A DNA stretch of 13,514 nt, from the NCBI GenBank assembly GCA_002405565.1, contig DHMB01000150.1:1-13514 (forward strand), read 5' to 3'. The notes below the pieces were generated by a model that searched no databases, was not told the origin of the DNA, and saw only the letters and a list, made by a program, of their open reading frames with translations. Made by a program: the position numbers and the translations under genes. This document shows, one piece after another, positions 6,481-12,854 of the stretch. The stretch's first letter is position 1, and every line of letters begins with the position of its first letter. The DNA is from Clostridiales bacterium UBA4653. GTDB lineage: Bacteria; Bacillota; Clostridia; Oscillospirales; CAG-272.

Positions 6481-7460
6481 ACCGTGCGGCTCTTATAAAA
6501 AGAGCTTCTGAGCTGCTTTCGGACGGCACAGCGGACAGAGTCCTCGGCTGGAAGGCAGGCGAATTTGACTATGACGTCACCCCTGCGGTGTTCCACAGCG
6601 CAGAGGAGCTTGAAAAGGATTTCGTTTTCGGCGACTTCTGCGGCGCAAACTTTTCAAAATATCTCATAAAAGAAACTCAGAAGGGCGACGGAAAGGTTCT
6701 CATTTTCGTCAAGCCCTGCGACACATACAGCATAAATCAGCTCCTCACCGAGCACCGCTTTGACCGCGAAAAGGTCTATGCAATCGGCATCCCCTGCGAC
6801 GGTATGCTCGATATCACAAAGATAAAATCCATGGCGGACGGTATCTCCTCCGTAAAGAGCGAAGGCGACGAGGTTGAAATCGAAACGCTTTATGACGGCG
6901 TCATAAAAGAAAAGAGAGAAAACCTCCTTCCCGACAGATGCGTTCATTGCAAGTCCAAAAAGCACGTTTCGTATGACGAGCTTATGGGCGAGGACGGAGA
7001 GGTTCTCGACAGCGGACGCTTTGACGAGGTCGAAAAACTGGAAAAAATGACGCCGGGCGAGCGCTTTGCGTTCTGGCAGGGAGAGCTCTCCCGTTGCATA
7101 CGCTGCAACGCCTGCCGCGACGTCTGCCCCGCGTGCACATGCGAAAAATGCGTTTTCGACAATCCGAATTCCGGCGTTGAAAACAAGGCGGCGGCAAACT
7201 CCTTTGAGGACAGCATGTTCCACATCATCCGCGCGTTCCACGTTGCGGGAAGATGCACGGACTGCGGCGAATGTTCCAGAGTATGCCCTCAGCACATTCC
7301 GCTTCACCTCCTCAACCGCAAATTCATAAAGGATATAAACAGCTTCTACGGCGACTATCAGGCGGGAGAGACCGTCGGCAGTCGCGCGCCCATCGTCAAC
7401 TATTCGCAGGACGATATCGAGCCTTCGGAGGCTGTTGAAAGGGGTGGCGACAATGCGTAA
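6468..7460 (+). CDS. FrhB/FdhB-like iron-sulfur subunit of the Flx module (FlxC-type)
   Basis: A 330-residue iron-sulfur protein. Roughly residues 15-200 resemble the FrhB/FdhB fold, seen in VKPCD (81-85), IGIPCDGM (106-113) and CVHC (158-161). Two ferredoxin sites follow: Cys210/213/216/220, with further cysteines at 223, 225 and 228, and Cys263/266/269/273. It probably relays electrons between the NADH-oxidising subunit and FlxD. FrhB homologues can also carry a flavin, so a second flavin site is possible. It overlaps flxD by 13 bases and the next gene by 8, so the subunits are likely made in equal amounts. The FlxC label rests partly on elimination, since the HydB-like and FAD-binding Flx partners are the next two genes. 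The acidic C-terminal tail (312-330) has no motif. Confidence 0.75.
   Translation: MQEINRAALIKRASELLSDGTADRVLGWKAGEFDYDVTPAVFHSAEELEKDFVFGDFCGANFSKYLIKETQKGDGKVLIFVKPCDTYSINQLLTEHRFDREKVYAIGIPCDGMLDITKIKSMADGISSVKSEGDEVEIETLYDGVIKEKRENLLPDRCVHCKSKKHVSYDELMGEDGEVLDSGRFDEVEKLEKMTPGERFAFWQGELSRCIRCNACRDVCPACTCEKCVFDNPNSGVENKAAANSFEDSMFHIIRAFHVAGRCTDCGECSRVCPQHIPLHLLNRKFIKDINSFYGDYQAGETVGSRAPIVNYSQDDIEPSEAVERGGDNA
7441..7447 (+). promoter_or_regulatory. Ribosome binding site fixing the start at 7453
   Basis: GGGGTGG lies 5 bases before the ATG at 7453. An in-frame TTG at 7435 would add six residues but has weaker ribosome-site support, so the ATG start is preferred. Confidence 0.6.
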
Positions 7461-8478
7461 AATCTCAATTGACAAGCTGAATTCGCTTTTCTCCGCCATT
7501 GCGGAAAATGAAACGCTTTATCTCCCCGTCGATACAAAGGCGGGCGCGAAATTTGAAAAATGGCATGACGGCGCAGTCCTTTCGGACGCGCTGAACACAG
7601 TCCGCAGCGCAAAGGACTTCTTCTTCCCGCAGACGGAAAATCTCATGGATTTCAAGGTCGACGGAAAGAACATCGAAATTATCGACACGAGAGAGGAATG
7701 TGAGGATTTCGTCATCTTCGGCGCGAGAGCGTGCGATGTCAGAAGCTTTGAAATTCTGGACAGAGTGTTCCTCGCCGAGCCTGTCGACAGTTACTATAAA
7801 AACCGCCGCGAGCACGGCGTAATAATGTCGCTCGCGTGCACAAAGCCGCACGAAACCTGCTTCTGCGGGACGTTCGGCATAGACGCTTCCTCCCCCGAGG
7901 GAGATATTGTCTGCCATATGACAGGCGACGCCCTCTATATGGACGCAAAAACGGAAAAGGGCGAGGCTCTGCTTTCAAGACTTGCTTCCCTCACGGAAGA
8001 GACCGACGGAAAAGCCGTCGAAGAGCAGAAAAAGGTCACAAAGGAGAGACTTGCAAAGCTCCCGCTCGCAAGCCTTTCGGCTGACAGCTTCGGCGCCGGC
8101 AAAACAGAGAAGTTCTTCGGCGCTCCCGAATGGAAGGAGCTTTCACAGTCCTGCCTCGGATGCGGAACGTGCACGTTCGTCTGCCCGACCTGCCAGTGCT
8201 ACGATATAAAGGACTTCAACACCGGTCACGGCGTCAAGCGCTTCCGTTGCTGGGACTCCTGCATGTATTCGGACTTCACGAAGATGTCCGCAGGTCAGCC
8301 GAGACTCACCCAGCTCGAACGCTTCCGTCAGAGATTCATGCATAAGCTCGTCTATTATCCGACGAACAACGGCGGACTCTTCTCATGCGTCGGTTGCGGA
8401 AGATGTCTTTCAAAATGCCCCATTCAGATGAACATTGTCAAGGTAATGAAAAAGCTGGGAGGAAAAGAAAATGATTGA
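7453..8478 (+). CDS. flxB: HydB/AsrA-like dicluster ferredoxin subunit of the Flx module (FlxB-type)
   Basis: A 341-residue protein like the beta subunit of sulfhydrogenases and anaerobic sulfite reductase subunit A. These pass electrons from a FAD/NAD(P)H subunit into a larger complex. The N-terminal domain has the family's GARACDVRSFEILDRVF stretch (90-106) and CFCGTFG (136-142). The C-terminal domain has two ferredoxin sites, Cys234/237/240/244 and Cys312/315/318/322, with cysteines at 247, 249, 266 and 270 between them. It overlaps the preceding gene by 8 bases and the following FAD/NAD(P) subunit by 8. The pairing of this family with an AsrB/HydG-like reductase immediately downstream is the usual arrangement and supports NAD(P)H as donor. 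FlxB naming follows the Desulfovibrio FlxABCD-HdrABC system. Confidence 0.8.
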   Translation: MRKISIDKLNSLFSAIAENETLYLPVDTKAGAKFEKWHDGAVLSDALNTVRSAKDFFFPQTENLMDFKVDGKNIEIIDTREECEDFVIFGARACDVRSFEILDRVFLAEPVDSYYKNRREHGVIMSLACTKPHETCFCGTFGIDASSPEGDIVCHMTGDALYMDAKTEKGEALLSRLASLTEETDGKAVEEQKKVTKERLAKLPLASLSADSFGAGKTEKFFGAPEWKELSQSCLGCGTCTFVCPTCQCYDIKDFNTGHGVKRFRCWDSCMYSDFTKMSAGQPRLTQLERFRQRFMHKLVYYPTNNGGLFSCVGCGRCLSKCPIQMNIVKVMKKLGGKEND

Positions 8479-9304
8479 CATAAAAGAACCTCTTATCCCG
8501 AAGATCGGCGTCGTTACCGATATCCGCATAGACACGCCCGACGTAAAGACTTTCAGAGTCGTTACTCCGGACGGCAAAAAGGCTTTTGAACACAAGCCCG
8601 GTCAGTGCGCAATGCTCTCGATTCCCGGCGTCGGAGAGGCGATGTTTTCAATAACCTCCTCGCCGACAAATGAGGAATATATGGAATTCTCCATCAAAAA
8701 ATGCGGCTGCGTGACAGAATGGCTCCATTCAATGGAGGTCGGTCAGCAGATAACGATCAGAGGGCCGTACGGCAGATCGTTCCCCGTCGATACGGAGTTT
8801 GTCGGTCACGATATGCTCTTCATCGCGGGCGGTATCGGTCTTGCTCCGCTCCGCTCCGTCATAAACTACTGCCGTCACTACCGCGACCGCTACGGAAAAA
8901 TCGACATTGTTTACGGTTCCCGCAGCATGCAGGATCTTGTCGACTATAAAGAAATAATCGACGAATGGGCAAATGACGCAGGCGTTACCGTACACCTGAC
9001 GATCGACCGCGAACAGCCCGAATGGACAGGTCACGTCGGCTTTGTACCGAACTATGTAAAGGAGCTGGCATTCTCTCCGGATAAAATCGCAATTCTCTGC
9101 GGCCCTCCGATAATGATCAAGTTCACCCTTGCGGGACTTACGGAGCTCGGCTTTGAAAAAACTCAGGTCTATACGACGCTCGAGCTTCGCATGAAATGCG
9201 GTATCGGCAAATGCGGAAGATGCAACGTCGGCGCAAAATACGTCTGCAAGGACGGCCCCGTATTCCGTCTCGACGAGCTCGACGAGCTCCCGAATGAGTA
9301 TTGA
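8471..9304 (+). CDS. flxA: FAD/NAD(P)H-binding reductase subunit (FlxA/HydG/AsrB-type)
   Basis: A 277-residue ferredoxin-NADP-reductase-fold protein, the likely entry point for NADH electrons. Residues 10-105 form the FAD domain, with KPGQ (42-45), FSITSSP (59-65) and RGPYGRSFP (97-105). The nucleotide-binding domain has AGGIGLAPLRS (119-129) and CGPPIM (210-215). A C-terminal [2Fe-2S] site uses Cys243, Cys248, Cys251 and Cys259 (MKCGIGKCGRCNVG). This is the pattern of sulfhydrogenase gamma, anaerobic sulfite reductase B and FlxA, and resembles PyrK. Genomic pairing with a HydB-like protein, MvhD-type protein and HdrABC makes the Flx role most likely. GGGAGG at 8457-8462 precedes the start. 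NADH versus NADPH cannot be decided safely from the sequence. Confidence 0.85.
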   Translation: MIDIKEPLIPKIGVVTDIRIDTPDVKTFRVVTPDGKKAFEHKPGQCAMLSIPGVGEAMFSITSSPTNEEYMEFSIKKCGCVTEWLHSMEVGQQITIRGPYGRSFPVDTEFVGHDMLFIAGGIGLAPLRSVINYCRHYRDRYGKIDIVYGSRSMQDLVDYKEIIDEWANDAGVTVHLTIDREQPEWTGHVGFVPNYVKELAFSPDKIAILCGPPIMIKFTLAGLTELGFEKTQVYTTLELRMKCGIGKCGRCNVGAKYVCKDGPVFRLDELDELPNEY

Positions 9305-9322
9305 TAAAAGGAGATATGCCAT

Positions 9323-9997
9323 ATGGAAAACATGGTTGATATATATCTGTTCGGCAAGAAATATTCCGTTCCGGACGATCTGACGATAATGCGCGCAATG
9401 GAATATGCGGGCTATCAGCTCGTGCGCGGATGCGGATGCCGTAACGGTTTCTGCGGCGCCTGCGCCACAATCTACCGCATAAAGGGAGACAGAACTCTCC
9501 GCACCTGCCTTGCCTGCCAGACGAAGGTTGAAAATAATATGTATATTGCAACTCTTCCCTTCTTCCCGCTTATAAAGCAGGTTTACGACATTGAAAAAAT
9601 CAAGCCGACAGAGCAGATAATGATGCAGCTCTATCCCGAAATATATGCCTGCGTCGGTTGCAACGCCTGCACAAAGGCATGCCCTCAGGGACTTAACGTA
9701 ATGCAGTATATTGCTTACGCTCAGAGAGGCGAATACGAAAAGTGCGCGGAGGAGTCGTTTGACTGCGTAATGTGCGGAATATGCTCATCGCGTTGCCCCG
9801 CCGGAATTTCTCATCCGCAGGTTGCAATGCTCGCGCGCCGTCTCAACGGCAAGTATCTCGCGCCGAAGTCCGAGCACCTTGAAAACCGCGTAAAGGAAAT
9901 AAAGGACGGCACCTTCACAGAGCTCCTCGAAGCGCTCATGGGCAAGCCCATTGAAGAGATGAAAGAGCTTTACAACAACAGAGAGATTGAAAAATAA
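9323..9997 (+). CDS. Fumarate reductase iron-sulfur subunit, ferredoxin-type variant
   Basis: A 224-residue protein with a plant-type [2Fe-2S] domain at the N terminus (Cys39, Cys44, Cys47, Cys62, with additional Cys37 and Cys65) and two C-terminal sites, Cys110/113/116/120 and Cys148/151/154/158. The domain order matches FrdB/SdhB and the N-terminal half of TfrB. In FrdB/SdhB, however, the second C-terminal site has a CxxxxxC spacing and holds a [3Fe-4S] cluster next to the quinone. Here it is a full CxxCxxCxxxCP, so a second [4Fe-4S] is expected. It is followed 14 bases later by the flavoprotein gene, so the two probably form a soluble FrdAB-like pair. AAGGAGAT precedes the start at 9323; an ATG at 9332 is an alternative. 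The residues after about 165 have no motif I recognise. Confidence 0.8.
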   Translation: MENMVDIYLFGKKYSVPDDLTIMRAMEYAGYQLVRGCGCRNGFCGACATIYRIKGDRTLRTCLACQTKVENNMYIATLPFFPLIKQVYDIEKIKPTEQIMMQLYPEIYACVGCNACTKACPQGLNVMQYIAYAQRGEYEKCAEESFDCVMCGICSSRCPAGISHPQVAMLARRLNGKYLAPKSEHLENRVKEIKDGTFTELLEALMGKPIEEMKELYNNREIEK

Positions 9998-10011
9998 GGG
10001 AGGGCAAAAGG

Positions 10012-11607
10012 ATGTATTCGGAAAAATTTCAGAAATCGCTTGCGGCTGTCGAAGCGGCAAGAGAAGCAAACATAGCGTATGAGCCCGCCCGTATGACGGC
10101 AAAGGAAAAGGAAGATCTGCTTGCGGCATATCATCCCGACTATAAAAAGAGCGAATTTGCCACGCTTAAAATCGGCGCAAACAAGGGCGAAGAAGTTCCT
10201 CATGAGCTTTGCGAAATGCTTCAGGCACACAGCCGCATTTCCGCAGGCGACGTCGACCTTTCAGACGTAACATATGATGTCGATGTTCTTATAATCGGCG
10301 GCGGCGGCGCGGGCGCTTCCGCAGCTATTGAAGCCGACAATGCCGGCGCAAAGACGATGATCGTCACAAAGCTGCGCATAGGCGACGCAAACACAATGAT
10401 GGCAGAGGGCGGAATTCAGGCGGCTGACAAGCCGGGCGATTCCCCCGCAATCCATTTCCTCGACGCCTTCGGCGGCGGTCACTTTGCGGCAAAGAAGGAG
10501 CTTCTCGAAAAGCTCGTCTGCGACGCACCGGAAGCAATTCAGTGGCTCAACGACCTCGGAGTTGAGTTTGACAAGGCTCCCGACGGCACAATGATAACAA
10601 CCCACGGCGGCGGTACGTCACGCAAGCGTATGCATGCGGCAAAGGACTATTCCGGTGCCGAAATCATGAGAACGCTCCGCGACGAAGTCCTCAACCGCGG
10701 AATTCCCGTCGTTGACTTCACCTCCGCAATCGAGCTTATTCTCGATGAAAACGGCAAGGCGGCAGGTGCGGTTCTTATGAATATGGAAACAAAAGAGCTG
10801 ATGGTTGCAAGAGCAAAGACCGTCATCATAGCGACGGGCGGCGCAGGTCGTATGCACTATCAGGGCTTCCCCACCTCAAACCATTACGGCGCGACGGCGG
10901 ACGGTCTCGTCCTCGGTTACAGAGTCGGCGCAAAGCTGCTCTATGCGGATACCCTCCAGTATCACCCGACGGGCGCGGCGTTCCCCCAGCAGATTTTCGG
11001 CGCACTTGTAACGGAAAAGGTACGTTCTCTCGGCGCAAAGCTCGTCAACCGCGACGGCAAGGTCTTTATGCACCCGCTTGAAACGCGTGACGTTGCGGCA
11101 GCGTCAATCATCAGAGAATGTTCCGACCGCGACGAAGGCATTGACACCGGCAACGGTAAAGCCGTCTGGCTTGACACGCCGATGATCGAAAAGATCGGCG
11201 GCGAGGGCACAATCGAGCGCAGAATCCCCGCAATGATGCGTATGTTCGGAAGCTACGGTATCGACATCAGAAAAGAGCCGATTCTCGTTTATCCGACGCT
11301 CCATTATCAGAACGGCGGACTTGACATTGACGTAAGCGGAATGACGACGAACGTCGAAAATCTCTTCGTCGCAGGCGAGGCTGTCGGCGGAATACACGGC
11401 AGAAACCGTCTCATGGGCAATTCCCTGCTCGACATAATCGTTTTCGGAAGAAGCGCCGGAAAGAACGCAGCCGAAAAATCAAAGAATGTGAAGGTCGGCG
11501 CGCTCACGCTTGACCATATCGCAAAATTCGACGCGGAGCGCGAGGCGGCAGGCATTGTCACAGACGCTGTTTCACCCAAACTCCTGCCCGATTACAGAAG
11601 AAAATAA
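10012..11607 (+). CDS. frdA: Fumarate reductase/succinate dehydrogenase-family flavoprotein subunit
   Basis: A 531-residue FAD-dependent oxidoreductase that would reduce fumarate to succinate. The FAD dinucleotide motif IIGGGGAG (94-101) follows an N-terminal extension of about 88 residues. Family catalytic blocks are present: HPTG (318-321), TRDVAAASIIRE (358-369) with the proton-donating Arg359, HYQNGG (431-436), and GRNRLMGNSLLDIIVFGR (463-480) with Arg466. The site of covalent FAD attachment in FrdA/SdhA (His in SHT...AEGG) reads ANTMMAEGG, with Asn127 in place of His, so the flavin should be non-covalent as in L-aspartate oxidase and soluble fumarate reductases. L-aspartate oxidase is the main alternative, but no NAD biosynthesis genes are nearby and an iron-sulfur partner precedes it. 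No membrane anchor gene follows. GGGAGGG upstream supports the start. Confidence 0.85.
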   Translation: MYSEKFQKSLAAVEAAREANIAYEPARMTAKEKEDLLAAYHPDYKKSEFATLKIGANKGEEVPHELCEMLQAHSRISAGDVDLSDVTYDVDVLIIGGGGAGASAAIEADNAGAKTMIVTKLRIGDANTMMAEGGIQAADKPGDSPAIHFLDAFGGGHFAAKKELLEKLVCDAPEAIQWLNDLGVEFDKAPDGTMITTHGGGTSRKRMHAAKDYSGAEIMRTLRDEVLNRGIPVVDFTSAIELILDENGKAAGAVLMNMETKELMVARAKTVIIATGGAGRMHYQGFPTSNHYGATADGLVLGYRVGAKLLYADTLQYHPTGAAFPQQIFGALVTEKVRSLGAKLVNRDGKVFMHPLETRDVAAASIIRECSDRDEGIDTGNGKAVWLDTPMIEKIGGEGTIERRIPAMMRMFGSYGIDIRKEPILVYPTLHYQNGGLDIDVSGMTTNVENLFVAGEAVGGIHGRNRLMGNSLLDIIVFGRSAGKNAAEKSKNVKVGALTLDHIAKFDAEREAAGIVTDAVSPKLLPDYRRK

Positions 11608-11630
11608 TCAGACTTAGGGAGAATGAAAAA

Positions 11631-11963
11631 ATGATAGTTGATCTTCTTGAAGCACTTACAATTTTTTGCTTCGGTCTTTCATGGCCGATATCAATCCGCA
11701 AATCGCTCGTTTCCCGCACGGCGAAGGGCAAAAGCCTCTTCTTTGAGGTGTTCCTTCTCGTCGGTTATGCCTGCGGTATTGCAAAAAAGATTATCGAAGC
11801 AACAGGCGCATTCGGTGTGACGCCCAAATCCGGATTTATATTCGTATTGAGCTTCTTCTTCTATGTGCTCAACTTCATTGAGATATCAATTGACGTTGCG
11901 CTCTATTTCAGAAACAAAAAGCTGGATGAAGAAGCCGACCGCCTTGCGGCATCCGGAAAATAA
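11631..11963 (+). CDS. Small three-helix membrane protein, PQ-loop/SemiSWEET-like
   Basis: A 110-residue protein with three predicted membrane helices (about residues 5-23, 36-54 and 68-93) and a charged cytoplasmic-looking tail. The first helix and loop, FGLSWPIS followed by TAKGKSLFF (residues 14-38), resemble a PQ-loop, with WP in place of PQ. One three-helix bundle per polypeptide is the SemiSWEET architecture, which works as a dimeric facilitator for small solutes. It is the last gene of the operon, 23 bases after frdA with AGGGAGA as ribosome site, and is followed directly by terminators. A role in moving a product or substrate of the pathway, for example a dicarboxylate, is possible, but no substrate is known from the sequence. 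Membrane nature is firm; the family call is tentative. Confidence 0.65.
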   Translation: MIVDLLEALTIFCFGLSWPISIRKSLVSRTAKGKSLFFEVFLLVGYACGIAKKIIEATGAFGVTPKSGFIFVLSFFFYVLNFIEISIDVALYFRNKKLDEEADRLAASGK

Positions 11964-11970
11964 AACAAAA

Positions 11971-11996
11971 AACGTCTCCGCTTTTGCGGGGACGTT
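11971..11996 (+). terminator. Operon terminator hairpin 1 (bidirectional)
   Basis: An 11-bp stem with one G-T pair (11971-11981 with 11986-11996) closes a TTTT loop, beginning 7 bases after the last stop codon of the operon. The forward tail (TCGTTTA) is weak. The preceding run of A gives a good T-tract on the minus strand, so it may mainly act as a back-up terminator for the convergent PAP2 gene. Confidence 0.75.
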
Positions 11997-12010
11997 TCGT
12001 TTATCATGCA

Positions 12011-12039
12011 AAAATCCACCCGGCTTGCGGGTGGATTTT
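12011..12039. terminator. Terminator hairpin 2 (bidirectional) between convergent genes
   Basis: A 12-bp perfect stem, four A-T pairs plus TCCACCCG with its complement, closes a 5-base GCTTG loop. It is followed by TTATTTA-like T-rich sequence on the plus strand and TTTTTGCATG on the minus strand. It lies 3 bases past the stop codon of the PAP2 gene and serves both the operon and that gene. Confidence 0.85.
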
Positions 12040-12042
12040 TAT

Positions 12043-12717
12043 TTACGCCGACTGCTTTTTCTCTTTGAAGATTACCTTATAAATTATCACCCACCAGATA
12101 AACCCGAGGGGAATTGCGGCGAAGATATCAAGAATGGAATGTTGTTTTACGAACACTGTCGACATGCATATGAGCACGCCGAGGACGATTGCCGCCGCAA
12201 GAAGCCATTTGTGCTTGCGGAGGGACTTGCAGTCGATGACCGCAAAATCTATCGCCATTGCGCCGAAAACATGTGCGCTGGGGAGGACGTTTGTATATGT
12301 ATCGGCTGTGTAAATGCGCTTCATCATAAAGCAGAATATGTTTTCGTCTCCAGTTATATCGGGGCGCATATCCTGATAATTCGGGAAAATCGCGCAGATG
12401 ATAATCATCGTGAAAAACGTTGCGCCGATGTATATCATATATTTTTTGAAGCCCTTTGCGTCGCGGAAGATGAGATATATTCCGATAGCCGCAAGCGCCG
12501 GATACCAGAGCGAATATGGTATTGCAAAGTATTCGCAGAACGGAATCTTGTCATCAAGCGGAATATGCGAAAGGAACATCTGATCCGCCGGAAAGTCGTT
12601 CGGTATCAGCTTTTCAAGGATGAAAAAGGCGATGAGGTATGCGGGAAATATCAATACATACCAAAGGTGCTTATAATATTTGTTTTTTATCGGATGAGAG
12701 TTTATTTCTTCTGTCAT
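12043..12717 (-). CDS. PAP2-family integral membrane phosphatase
   Basis: A 224-residue protein with about five hydrophobic helices (near 19-38, 70-84, 93-111, 170-187, 197-217). PAP2 motifs are present: RP at 118-119, PSAH (146-149) and STVFVKQHSILD (186-197) with catalytic His193 and Asp197. The first motif is degenerate, lacking the usual lysine seven residues before RP, and the third motif has Thr for Arg. Both changes are of the kind seen in the inositolphosphotransferase-like subgroup of PAP2 enzymes. Such enzymes dephosphorylate phosphatidic acid, lipid diphosphates or related lipids at the membrane surface. AAGGAGA (12724-12730) supports the start. It is convergent to the operon and separated from it by terminators, so a shared function is not implied. 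Substrate unknown. Confidence 0.85.
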   Translation of the reverse strand: MTEEINSHPIKNKYYKHLWYVLIFPAYLIAFFILEKLIPNDFPADQMFLSHIPLDDKIPFCEYFAIPYSLWYPALAAIGIYLIFRDAKGFKKYMIYIGATFFTMIIICAIFPNYQDMRPDITGDENIFCFMMKRIYTADTYTNVLPSAHVFGAMAIDFAVIDCKSLRKHKWLLAAAIVLGVLICMSTVFVKQHSILDIFAAIPLGFIWWVIIYKVIFKEKKQSA

Positions 12718-12748
12718 TCGGGTTCTCCTTCTTGTTTTGTGCAGTATA

Positions 12749-12778
12749 AGAATACCATATTCGTGGGCGGGATGTCAA
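12749..12778 (-). promoter_or_regulatory. Promoter of the PAP2 gene
   Basis: On the minus strand a consensus TTGACA (12773-12778) and TATTCT (12749-12754) are separated by 18 bases, and TGG directly before the -10 box makes an extended element. Confidence 0.7.
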
Positions 12779-12802
12779 TAGACGAATTTTTTCTTTTGCA
12801 TA

Positions 12803-12831
12803 TTGTAAATAAAGGGGCATTGTGTTATCAT
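12803..12831 (+). promoter_or_regulatory. Promoter of the beta-CASP nuclease gene
   Basis: TTGTAA (12803-12808) and TATCAT (12826-12831) are 17 bases apart, placing the start point close to the ribosome site AAGGAAGG (12840-12847). The gene is divergent from PAP2 and the two promoters lie back to back within about 80 bases. Confidence 0.6.
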
Positions 12832-12854
12832 TATTCTGAAAGGAAGGTGCTTTT

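Noticed and set aside
6654..7499. Open frame of 281 codons on the minus strand opposite the FlxC-type gene
   Set aside because: Antisense to a gene with two complete ferredoxin sites. The antisense product has no family resemblance or convincing start signal.
9278..9295. Tandem GACGAGCTC repeat near the end of flxA
   Set aside because: It simply encodes the repeated residues DELDEL in frame and has no sign of regulatory or mobile origin.
10012..11607. Reading frdA as L-aspartate oxidase (nadB)
   Set aside because: The Asn at the FAD-histidine position resembles NadB, but an iron-sulfur partner gene precedes it and fumarase and malate dehydrogenase are in the same operon. No nadA or nadC is nearby. 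It remains a minor alternative.
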